A DNA stretch of 7,307 nt, from positions 1-7,307 of the forward strand of contig JAFSNU010000049.1 of the NCBI GenBank assembly GCA_017447325.1, in the 5' to 3' direction. Numbering within the stretch: the stretch's first letter is position 1; the number at the start of each line of letters is the position of its first letter. Below, in pieces: positions 1 to 5,360 of the stretch. A program made the position numbers and the translations under genes. The notes beneath the pieces are model-generated. The model was given only the letters and a program-made list of their open reading frames with translations. It had not been told where the DNA came from and did not search any database. The DNA comes from Synergistaceae bacterium. Lineage in GTDB: Bacteria > Synergistota > Synergistia > Synergistales > Aminobacteriaceae.

Positions 1-46
1 CGAGAATACTTATAAACGAATTAAAGAGGCATGGGACAAGATTTAA
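1..46 (+). CDS. Possible 3' end of an upstream gene (partial)
   Basis: Frame 2 from the window edge is open and ends at TAA 44-46, giving a tail that reads ENTYKRIKEAWDKI. Frame 3 is also open to TAA 51-53 (RILINELKRHGTRFKN), so the correct frame cannot be decided from so short a piece. A gene on this strand ending here would fit the compact same-strand layout, but neither tail is recognisable and no product can be assigned. Confidence 0.3.
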   Translation, partial: ENTYKRIKEAWDKI

Positions 47-78
47 AAATTAACAGCCTCTATAACTTCGTGATACTC

Positions 79-100
79 AGGAGTACATGTCCGTACTCTT
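79..100 (+). promoter_or_regulatory. Hairpin enclosing the SD and start codon of the YigZ-like gene
   Basis: Positions 79-86 (AGGAGTAC) can pair with 93-100 (GTACTCTT) as 8 base pairs including one G-U, leaving the six-base loop ATGTCC. The loop holds the proposed start codon 87-89 and the left arm holds the SD-like AGGAG 79-83. In RNA this would hide the ribosome binding site and could lower translation. The pairing is read directly; the regulatory role is inference. It may instead be a degraded hairpin of the palindromic element that continues to 169. Confidence 0.4.
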
Positions 101-536
101 CCAATCTTGCAAGGCGGACGATACTTGCCGTACCTGTAAGGGGAGGTGTCACGCAGTGACGGAGGGGTGCAGCACTTGCGAAGATTACGAGATAAAAATT
201 TTACGCTCGAGATTTATAGCTCATACCGAGCCGTGCTTTACTGACGAACAAGCCCGCGAGATTATAAAGCAGGTTAAATTAAATCACAAGAACGCCACGC
301 ACAACTGCTGGGGCTATTTGATTAATAATAATAATTATAAGTCAGAGTTCAGCTCGGACAACGGCGAGCCGCCCGGGACTGCCGGCCGGCCGATACTCGG
401 AGCGATTAAGAAGAGCGGGCGCGAAAATATTATCGTGATAGTCACGCGCTACTTCGGCGGGAAGAAATTAGGCGTGCGGGGCTTAATCGAAGCTTATAGT
501 GCAGCTGCCGAGGGCGTATTAAATAATTTTAAATAA
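87..536 (+). CDS. YigZ/IMPACT family protein (UPF0029 domain), short form
   Basis: A 149-residue cytosolic protein of the YigZ/IMPACT family (UPF0029). Bacterial members are poorly understood; eukaryotic IMPACT acts in translational control. Family signatures are clear: SRFIAH at 41-46, ATHNCWGY at 70-77, the SDNGEPPGTAGRPIL stretch at 90-104 and VTRYFGGKKLGVRGL at 119-133. Usual bacterial YigZ proteins are about 200 residues with a second domain (DUF1949) after this one. Here the protein stops right after the first domain, so it is single-domain or truncated. Residues about 9-31 are a Cys-rich insert (five Cys between 14 and 31) encoded by a palindromic repeat element and are probably not functional. 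Start ATG 87 follows AGGAG 79-83 at only 3 nt spacing, and the start may itself lie in element-derived DNA. It precedes the antiporter operon by 38 nt, with no evident functional link. Confidence 0.85.
   Translation: MSVLFQSCKADDTCRTCKGRCHAVTEGCSTCEDYEIKILRSRFIAHTEPCFTDEQAREIIKQVKLNHKNATHNCWGYLINNNNYKSEFSSDNGEPPGTAGRPILGAIKKSGRENIIVIVTRYFGGKKLGVRGLIEAYSAAAEGVLNNFK
111..169 (+). repeat. Composite palindromic element, partial copy inside the YigZ-like gene
   Basis: This stretch aligns with 6769-6827 of the mrpD copy in the same orientation: both share ACTTGCC, CCTGTAAGGGGAGGTG, a short hairpin and CGGAGGGGTG. About 15 of 19 bases of the link region (111-129) match. Hairpin GTCAC/GTGAC lies at 148-152/156-160 with loop GCA. 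The first CCCC hairpin is degraded (TACCTGTAAGGGG). ACTTGC occurs at 123-128 and again at 174-179, 51 nt apart (17 codons), and CTTGC also at 106-110, 23 codons before the last. A full-length element ending at 169 would begin near 77, over the start codon. It is read in frame as a Cys-rich segment. Confidence 0.75.
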
Positions 537-574
537 TTTTAAAAATTTTATAGAATGGGGGCGTTTAGTTAGGA

Positions 575-1063
575 ATGGTAATTATATATTTTATTTTATG
601 GCTGATACTAAACGGACGAGCCGACACGGAAGTTGTTGCCGCAGGAATTATAATTGCGTTCGCGTTAAATTATTTTATGACGCGCGTTGCAAGAATTCAG
701 TTCGCTGTGATAACGCCTTTTAGTTTAATAAAATTATTGCCCGGGCTTTTGCTTTATGCCGCCGTGTTAGTCATAGAGATTATCAAGGCAAATTTTGCGA
801 TAATAAAATTAGTTCTTGCTCATGACATCGACGTTGAGCCGTGCATAGTGCGAATAAAAACTAAATTAAAGAGCCGGACGGCGCGGGTTGCCTTTGCAAA
901 TTCTATCACGCTTACGCCTGGGACTATCAGCGTAAATTTATCCGGCAATGATCTTTTAGTTCACGCGTTAAATCACGACTTCGCGCAGGGACTTTATAAC
1001 TCGACTTTCGAGCGTCTGTTAAGCGAGATGGAAAGGAGCGTCGGCGCTTATGCTCAGTCCTGA
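575..1063 (+). CDS. mrpE: Mrp-type Na+/H+ antiporter subunit E (MnhE/MbhA family)
   Basis: A 162-residue inner-membrane subunit of the multisubunit cation/proton antiporter, the usual length for MrpE. Two hydrophobic stretches at about 2-13 and 19-36 and a longer one at about 50-82 are membrane segments. The conserved cytoplasmic part follows, with VEPCIVRIKTKLKS (87-100) and the family signature ANSITLTPGTISV (108-120). MrpE is needed for assembly or full activity of the complex rather than forming the main ion path. The start is uncertain: ATG 575 directly abuts AGGA 571-574, which is too close for a normal SD, and the weak GGGGG at 557-561 is the alternative. No better in-frame start was found. 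It overlaps mrpF by 14 nt, indicating cotranscription and coupling. It is the first antiporter gene visible; the 38-nt gap before it is AT-rich with no terminator hairpin. Confidence 0.93.
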   Translation: MVIIYFILWLILNGRADTEVVAAGIIIAFALNYFMTRVARIQFAVITPFSLIKLLPGLLLYAAVLVIEIIKANFAIIKLVLAHDIDVEPCIVRIKTKLKSRTARVAFANSITLTPGTISVNLSGNDLLVHALNHDFAQGLYNSTFERLLSEMERSVGAYAQS

Positions 1064-1469
1064 GATTATTAAAAAATATTTATTAATCGGCTCGGCAATA
1101 TTTTTATCGATTACTATATTTGCGTGTTTATTGCGTGCGATTTTAGGGCCGCGTTTTACTGACCGAATTATCGCCGCGAATATCATCGGCACGAAGACTA
1201 TAGCCTTAATCTCTATTATGTCTTTAATAGTCGGCGAGGATTATTTAGTTGATATATGCTTAATCTACGCGATTATAAGTTTTATGTCTGTTGTAGTTCT
1301 CGCGCGGAGCGTCATCGAGCGCAAAAATAAAAATAATACTGACGGCAAAAGTTCTTCTATTAATAATAGTATAAATATAAATAATAACGCCAGCCAGGCC
1401 GACGAGCTGCGCAGCATGATCCAGCAAATATGGCGTTCGCCGTTTAGTTATATCTTCGAGGAGCAGTGA
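1050..1469 (+). CDS. mrpF: Mrp-type antiporter subunit F (MnhF/MbhB family) with Asn-rich C-terminal tail
   Basis: A small membrane subunit of the antiporter. Three hydrophobic segments lie at about 9-31, 42-62 and 66-86. The family motif GPRFTDRI is at 33-40, and D69 in the third segment corresponds to the conserved acidic residue expected in MrpF. The core (residues 1-92) is the usual full length of about 85-95 residues. The remaining 47 residues are an extra hydrophilic tail rich in Asn (NNSININNN at 105-113) followed by an amphipathic end (QADELRSMIQQIWRSPFSYI) with no known function. AAGGAG at 1032-1037 gives a spacing of about 12 nt to ATG 1050, which lies inside the end of mrpE. mrpG starts 4 nt after the stop. 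Confidence 0.92.
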   Translation: MLSPEIIKKYLLIGSAIFLSITIFACLLRAILGPRFTDRIIAANIIGTKTIALISIMSLIVGEDYLVDICLIYAIISFMSVVVLARSVIERKNKNNTDGKSSSINNSININNNASQADELRSMIQQIWRSPFSYIFEEQ

Positions 1470-1473
1470 TAAC

Positions 1474-1866
1474 ATGCTGAGAGTTATAATTGCGGGGTTG
1501 TTTATGTTTGCCGGTTTGTTTGTGCTTGGCGTCGCGACTGTCGGCATATTTAGATTCAGCACGATGCTTAATCGCATTCACATAGCGGCCAAGTGCGACA
1601 CTCTGGGCGCATTATTAGTTTTGTTGAGCTTAATAATTTTATCGGGCTGGACTATATTTTCGTTAAAGCTTTTATTAGTAATTATATTTTTGTGGCTGAG
1701 CAATCCTGTATCAAGTCACTTAGTCGCGAGAGCCGAAGTCAAAACAAATCCGGATTTAAATAAAATCTGCGATTTTATGCGCTTCGACGGCAAGGGCAAC
1801 TTGATTAAATTAAATTTAAATAATAATTCCGGCAGCGGGAACGAAAGCGGGGCTGACGCGTCATGA
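1474..1866 (+). CDS. mrpG: Mrp-type antiporter subunit G (MnhG/MbhC family)
   Basis: A 130-residue membrane subunit with three hydrophobic segments (about 4-26, 45-59, 61-77). The signature GIFRFSTMLNRIHIAAKCDT (24-43) and NPVSSHLVARA (77-87) are typical of MnhG. The Mrp complex uses this subunit with E and F in the part that links the ion-translocating subunits. The core ends near residue 90. The last 40 residues are a hydrophilic tail ending in an Asn/Ser/Gly-rich run (NLNNNSGSGNESGADAS), a low-complexity extension like that of mrpF. GAGGAG 1458-1463 stands 10 nt before ATG 1474. The stop overlaps the start of the next gene as ATGA (1863-1866), so translation is probably coupled. Confidence 0.92.
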   Translation: MLRVIIAGLFMFAGLFVLGVATVGIFRFSTMLNRIHIAAKCDTLGALLVLLSLIILSGWTIFSLKLLLVIIFLWLSNPVSSHLVARAEVKTNPDLNKICDFMRFDGKGNLIKLNLNNNSGSGNESGADAS

Positions 1867-2153
1867 TCTTTATCGAATGGATATTATTAATATTTTTAAT
1901 AGTCTGCGCTATTGCCGTGTCTATCTCGCGAAGTCTTTTAAATTCTGTAATTATATTTATGAGCTACACCTTGGTAATGGCGGTAATCTGGATATTATTG
2001 CAAGCTCCGGACTTGGCCATCACGGAGGCGGCGGTCGGCGCGGGCGTGACGAGCACTTTATTTTATTTAGCGTTAAAGCGCATAGGCCGTCAGCATGAAG
2101 CCGCGAAGGGCAAGAGCCATGATTTAAATGCTGAACAGGGCGGAGAGAAATGA
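1863..2153 (+). CDS. MbhD-like antiporter subunit (DUF4040; equivalent to a piece of the MrpA C-terminal part)
   Basis: A 96-residue membrane protein with hydrophobic segments at about 4-20, 26-46 and 58-72. The core motif APDLAITEAAVGAGVTS (48-64) is the hallmark of the MbhD/DUF4040 family, with the conserved membrane Glu at 55. In Bacillus-type Mrp this region is fused to the C-terminus of MrpA; in archaeal Mrp and Mbh hydrogenase it is a separate gene, as here. It is expected to form part of the ion path beside MbhE and MrpB. A hydrophilic tail of about 20 residues follows. The start overlaps the mrpG stop (ATGA) and its own stop overlaps the next start (ATGA, 2150-2153). The expected partner gene, MbhE-MrpB, is displaced about 1.6 kb by the restriction-modification genes. 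Confidence 0.9.
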   Translation: MIFIEWILLIFLIVCAIAVSISRSLLNSVIIFMSYTLVMAVIWILLQAPDLAITEAAVGAGVTSTLFYLALKRIGRQHEAAKGKSHDLNAEQGGEK

Positions 2154-2974
2154 TAAATAAAAAACAAGAGCAATTTATAAGGCGCGTTGTTGACGAGGCT
2201 ATAAATAATTTTGCTCAAAATTTCTCGTTAAAGCATTTAAAGCAAGTTGAAAATCCCGAGGGCGTTATTAATTCTAAACGGCTTAACTGCTTTATGTCAG
2301 AGCTTGGCGACGAATTTATAATATACAGCTCGCTGTCCCGCTCGTTTGACAGTGCTTTCGGCAATATGCTCGAGAGCATGGGGCGCAGTATCGCCGCGTC
2401 ATCTTACAAAGTACTTGATAAAATCGATTCTATATTTCTGCCTGAGCAGGATCAGCATATTAAAAATATAATTTCAAGCTATGACAAGCGCGACGAGACG
2501 CCGAAAATTTCTCATTACGCCGAGTTTAATTCTATAATTCCAAAAGTCACGGACTCGTATCGTGAGTCTCATAATATAGATAATTTTTTTCTCGATGAGC
2601 GAAATAAAATTTACTATATTATCGAACTCAAGGCCGGCGGAGATTTGGACAATAAAAAAGCCAAGTCCGAGAAGAGCGAATTACTGAAAGAATATTTTAT
2701 GCTTAAAAATCAAATTTTAATTTCTAATAATAAAGATTTTAAAATAAAATTATTCTTTGCGACGGCTTATAATAAATTCGGCGAAGGCAACGCGTGGCGT
2801 CAGGAGCGCGTCTTGCAGTACTTTGCGCGTGAAGAGCTTTTAATCGGCAAAGACTATTGGAATTTTATCTGCAATGACGAGAACGGCTTTGATATAGTTT
2901 TAAATCAATATAAAAAATCCGCCGTGAAAATTCAGCAGGCCATAAGTAATATAAAGGACGCTTATCATGTCTAA
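2150..2974 (+). CDS. Type II restriction endonuclease, PD-(D/E)XK fold (tentatively TdeIII-like)
   Basis: A 274-residue soluble protein without membrane segments. The probable catalytic site is I-D144 ... I-E159-L-K161, reading YYIIELKAGGDLDNKKA at 155-171, a PD-(D/E)XK arrangement for Mg-dependent DNA cleavage. A second conserved-looking block is FFATAYNKFGEGNAW (202-216). SRSFDSAFGNMLESMG at 63-78 resembles the N-terminal region of some type II enzymes. From memory I associate this pattern with the TdeIII-like group, but that is uncertain. The immediate DNA methyltransferase partner is the strongest support for the role. SD GGAG 2142-2145 lies in the end of the MbhD-like gene, and the start ATG forms an ATGA overlap with its stop. 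The end overlaps the methyltransferase start by 8 nt. The gene looks more AT-rich than its Mrp neighbours by eye, consistent with transfer. Confidence 0.78.
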   Translation: MINKKQEQFIRRVVDEAINNFAQNFSLKHLKQVENPEGVINSKRLNCFMSELGDEFIIYSSLSRSFDSAFGNMLESMGRSIAASSYKVLDKIDSIFLPEQDQHIKNIISSYDKRDETPKISHYAEFNSIIPKVTDSYRESHNIDNFFLDERNKIYYIIELKAGGDLDNKKAKSEKSELLKEYFMLKNQILISNNKDFKIKLFFATAYNKFGEGNAWRQERVLQYFAREELLIGKDYWNFICNDENGFDIVLNQYKKSAVKIQQAISNIKDAYHV

Positions 2975-3719
2975 CTTTAATTTTAATCAAGCTAACGAGC
3001 CAAAAGTGCAGCTGTTAAACGGCGACTGCTTTGAATTAATGCGGGAAATACCTGACGGCAGCGTTGACTTAATACTGACAGACCCGCCGTATAATCTCGC
3101 GAATTACAGCACGGGCAATTTAAATTTCTCGTGGCGCAGCGAGATTAATAATGACTTGGCCGAATGGGACAGAAAGACTTTAAAGCCCGAAATGCTGATT
3201 AAAGATTTTAAGCGCATATTAAAGCCTACTGGGAATATATTTATATTTTGCTCGTATAATTTAATCGGTGAATATCATAAAGTCTTTGACCCTGAGTTCG
3301 ATACGTTTCAGTTTATGGTCTGGCACAAGACGAATCCCACGCCTAACATCCGCAAGAGTTCATTTCTTAACAGCTGCGAGTTAATTATATGCTGCTGGAA
3401 TAAAGGCCACGTTTGGAACTTCACGCGTCAGAACGAGATGCATAATTTTATTGAGACGCCTATCTGCATGGGACGCGAGCGAATTAAAAATCCTAAGCAT
3501 CCGACGCAAAAGCCGGTGAAAGTGCTTGAGCATATTATAAATATCGCGTCGAACCCGGGCGGGACTGTCTGCGATATGTTCAGCGGAGTCGGCTCAACAG
3601 GCGAGGCAGCCGTGAACTTAGGCAGAAATTTTATCGGCATCGAGTACGAGCCGGAATATTTTAAGGCCGGGCAAGAGAGAATTTTAAATAATTTAAAGAA
3701 TTTAAAATTAAATTTTTAA
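2967..3719 (+). CDS. Type II DNA amino-methyltransferase, beta class (N6-adenine or N4-cytosine)
   Basis: A 250-residue S-adenosylmethionine-dependent methyltransferase that would protect the host at the sites cut by the partner nuclease. The catalytic motif IV, LTDPPYNL, is at 37-44. The region before motif X carries KHPTQKPVKVLEHI (177-190), and motif I follows late as FSGVGSTGEAA (205-215), then the FIGIEYEPEYF block (222-232). This catalytic-before-cofactor order defines the beta class (N6_N4_Mtase family). DPPY is more common in N6-adenine enzymes, but N4-cytosine activity cannot be excluded. All motifs look intact. Residues about 45-65 and 124-170 would hold the target recognition part. 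AAAGGA 2953-2958 is 8 nt before ATG 2967. The start lies within the nuclease gene, so the pair is translated as a unit, with the nuclease gene first and no controller gene seen. Confidence 0.92.
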   Translation: MSNFNFNQANEPKVQLLNGDCFELMREIPDGSVDLILTDPPYNLANYSTGNLNFSWRSEINNDLAEWDRKTLKPEMLIKDFKRILKPTGNIFIFCSYNLIGEYHKVFDPEFDTFQFMVWHKTNPTPNIRKSSFLNSCELIICCWNKGHVWNFTRQNEMHNFIETPICMGRERIKNPKHPTQKPVKVLEHIINIASNPGGTVCDMFSGVGSTGEAAVNLGRNFIGIEYEPEYFKAGQERILNNLKNLKLNF

Positions 3720-3725
3720 TTTTAA
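3702..3725 (+). repeat. AT-only inverted repeat at the end of the methyltransferase gene
   Basis: Positions 3702-3712 (TTAAAATTAAA) are the exact reverse complement of 3715-3725, separated by two T. It spans the methyltransferase stop. With no G or C the RNA hairpin would be weak, and AT-rich sequence makes such palindromes easily by chance. It could be a relic of the restriction-modification island border or a weak terminator-like structure. Confidence 0.35.
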
Positions 3726-3749
3726 TTTAAAGGAAGTGAAAGATAAAAC

Positions 3750-4781
3750 ATGTTTGAAGAATTTAAAAATTTATGGCGAAGATTTTATAACTGGACGGTC
3801 GGCAACGGGCCGAGGCCTGAGAACGAAGTTATACCGCCGGAGCCGCCGCCTGATCTGCCGTTCACGCGCAAGTTCGAGCTGAAGCAGTCAAGATTTCATG
3901 AAAGGCCGTTAGCCTCGCGCTACAACGAGTGGCTCGAGCGGAAGAGCCTGCACGTGTTCTCTATGCTTTATTTAGGCATGAGCATTTTGACTTGTTTATT
4001 ATTTATGGCTTTGTTATTATCGACTGTTGCGGACTTGCCGTCTTTCGGCGACGCGAATAATCCAGTTAATAATGAAGTTATAAAGCGTTATATCGAGAAG
4101 GGTGGAGCTGAGACCGGCGCGCAGAATATAGTTGCCGGAATGATTTTAGATTACAGAGCTTTCGACACGTTCGGAGAGTCGGCGGTGTTGTTCACGGCGG
4201 CTGTGAGCGTGTTAATGCTTTTAGGCTCAGTAAGGCGCGACAGCGAAGAAGAGATTTTAATTAATTTGAATAATGCCGGAGACGGGATATTAAGGCGAGG
4301 GCCTCCGAGCTTGCTGAACTTGAAAATTAAAACGGGCTATACTCCCCGCATTCACATGTTCAGGAAGAACGACTCGATATTAAGAGGTGTGGCCGTCATG
4401 TCTATTCCCGCAATAATTTTATTGGGCCTTATGGTGATTATCAACGGTCACTTGTCGCCGGGCGGCGGATTTTCCGGCGGAGCTATATTAAGCGTCGCGT
4501 TCATGCTCTGCGCTAATGCTTACGGCTTCGAGCATGTTCATGCGTTTTTTGACGAGCATGTGTTTATTAAGCTGAGCAGCACTGCCTTGATGATCTACGC
4601 AGTATTAAAAGGCTGGTCGTTTTTCTCAGGCGCAAATCACATCGAGTCAGGCATCCCTGCCGGAACTATCGGCGAGATTTTAAGCGGCGGTTTAATTCTG
4701 CCGTTGAATATCTGCGTGGGCTTGATAGTCGCCGGAACGTTATACGGCTTTTACGCGCTGTTCAGCGAGGGCGAAATTTAA
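3750..4781 (+). CDS. mrpB: Fused MbhE-like / MrpB antiporter subunit
   Basis: A 343-residue membrane protein joining two units. Residues 67-160 form an MbhE-like domain (the last piece of a Bacillus-type MrpA), with a membrane segment at about 69-93, the signature ETGAQNIVAGMILDYRAFDT (121-140) followed by FGES, and a second segment at about 144-160. Residues 208-339 are an MnhB domain with INGHLSPGGGFSGGAILSVA (231-250) and four membrane segments. In Mbh hydrogenase these are two genes (mbhE, mbhF). The first 66 residues are an extra hydrophilic, Pro-rich cytosolic region (PPEPPPDLPF at 29-38) of unknown role. AAAGGAAG 3729-3736 lies 13 nt from ATG 3750, and an in-frame stop at 3744-3746 rules out an earlier start. 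Its natural neighbour, the MbhD-like gene, ends at 2153; the restriction-modification pair stands between. Confidence 0.92.
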   Translation: MFEEFKNLWRRFYNWTVGNGPRPENEVIPPEPPPDLPFTRKFELKQSRFHERPLASRYNEWLERKSLHVFSMLYLGMSILTCLLFMALLLSTVADLPSFGDANNPVNNEVIKRYIEKGGAETGAQNIVAGMILDYRAFDTFGESAVLFTAAVSVLMLLGSVRRDSEEEILINLNNAGDGILRRGPPSLLNLKIKTGYTPRIHMFRKNDSILRGVAVMSIPAIILLGLMVIINGHLSPGGGFSGGAILSVAFMLCANAYGFEHVHAFFDEHVFIKLSSTALMIYAVLKGWSFFSGANHIESGIPAGTIGEILSGGLILPLNICVGLIVAGTLYGFYALFSEGEI

Positions 4782-4796
4782 GGGGAGATTTAAAAT

Positions 4797-5360
4797 ATGC
4801 TTAACAGGCTTTTATTAAATCATTACGAGGCCGCCGCCGTTATCTTGTCCTGTATAGGTCTCACAAATTTATTATTGCAGCGCAACATGATCAAAAAAAT
4901 TATTGGCTTGAACATCATGGACACTGCTGTATATTTATTTCTTGCGGCAAAGGGCTATATCTCAGGCCGTACCGCTCCGATCTATTATCTTAACGAAGCC
5001 GGCGAATGGGTCAATAAAGTTGAGGCGTATGTAAATCCCGTTCCCGCCGGTCTTGTCTTGACTGGCATAGTCGTCAGTGTCAGCGTCACGGCTTTTGCTC
5101 TGGCTTTAACTTTAAGGCTTTATGAGCATTACGGAACTTTAAACATAGACGAAGCTTTATTTTTACTTAAAAATAAATACGAGCTTGAATATGCTGATTA
5201 TGACGATGACGACGAATTATTATACGAGTTCGGCGTCGAGGAGAGCCCTACGGCCTTTCAGACCGCCTCCGCTTACAAGGGAAACAAGGACGCGTCGCCC
5301 CTGAAAGGGGAGATGTCAGGAACTGACAGAGGGGTGAAGCGGGGTGACGATGATGAATAG
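4797..5360 (+). CDS. mrpC: Mrp-type antiporter subunit C (NuoK-like) with acidic, repeat-extended tail
   Basis: A membrane subunit homologous to NuoK of complex I. Three hydrophobic segments lie at about 9-27, 34-54 and 84-108. The signature PVPAGLVLTGIVVSVSVTAF (81-100) and RLYEHYGTLNIDE (107-119) are typical of MnhC. The usual family length is near 110-130 residues; here residues 120-187 are an extra tail. That tail has a strongly acidic stretch (EYADYDDDDELLYEFGVEE, 131-149), then about 36 residues encoded by a palindromic element (5243-5336), ending GVKRGDDDE. The element-derived part is unlikely to matter for transport. AGGGGAG 4781-4787 is 9 nt before ATG 4797. The 3' end overlaps mrpD by 17 nt (GTG start) or 11 nt (ATG start). 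Confidence 0.92.
   Translation: MLNRLLLNHYEAAAVILSCIGLTNLLLQRNMIKKIIGLNIMDTAVYLFLAAKGYISGRTAPIYYLNEAGEWVNKVEAYVNPVPAGLVLTGIVVSVSVTAFALALTLRLYEHYGTLNIDEALFLLKNKYELEYADYDDDDELLYEFGVEESPTAFQTASAYKGNKDASPLKGEMSGTDRGVKRGDDDE
5243..5336 (-). repeat. Composite palindromic element, copy in the mrpC tail
   Basis: About 94 bp that align end to end with the reverse complement of 6735-6827. The left part (5243-5288) is degraded but still matches at about 37 of 46 bases; the right part (5295-5336) is nearly identical outside the two hairpin loops and one compensated stem pair. Intact hairpins are CCCCT/AGGGG at 5298-5302/5306-5310 with loop GAA, and TGTCAG/CTGACA at 5314-5319/5323-5328 with loop GAA. The right end carries the terminal repeat GAGGGGTG (5329-5336). 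It lies wholly inside mrpC and ends 7 nt before the mrpD GTG start. Strand is given relative to the mrpD copy. Confidence 0.85.
5329..5334 (+). promoter_or_regulatory. SD-like GAGGGG supplied by the repeat, upstream of mrpD
   Basis: GAGGGG is part of the terminal inverted repeat of the palindromic element and lies 9 nt before GTG 5344. It is the best SD candidate for that start. If ATG 5350 or 5353 is used, the nearer GGGG at 5341-5344 is the alternative. The element hairpin 5314-5328 ends directly before it. That the repeat donates the ribosome binding site is inference from position. Confidence 0.4.

Noticed and set aside
25..61. Inverted repeat AGAGGC/GCCTCT as a terminator or small RNA
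   Set aside because: Six pairs with a 25-nt loop and no T tract; weak and not terminator-like.
95..180. Zinc-ribbon-like Cys cluster in the YigZ-like protein
   Set aside because: The Cys codons come from the palindromic element; the family has no such motif here.
537..574. Terminator or promoter between the YigZ-like gene and mrpE
   Set aside because: Only 38 nt, AT-rich, with no GC hairpin and no convincing -35/-10 pair.
1260..1577. Reverse-strand 105-codon open frame
   Set aside because: Antisense to mrpF and mrpG, both clearly coding; no recognisable protein.
1877..2098. Alternative-frame 73-codon frame within the MbhD-like gene
   Set aside because: Shadow of a well-supported membrane protein; translation is low-complexity.
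3428..3640. Reverse-strand 70-codon frame
   Set aside because: Antisense to the methyltransferase motif I and X region; no independent support.
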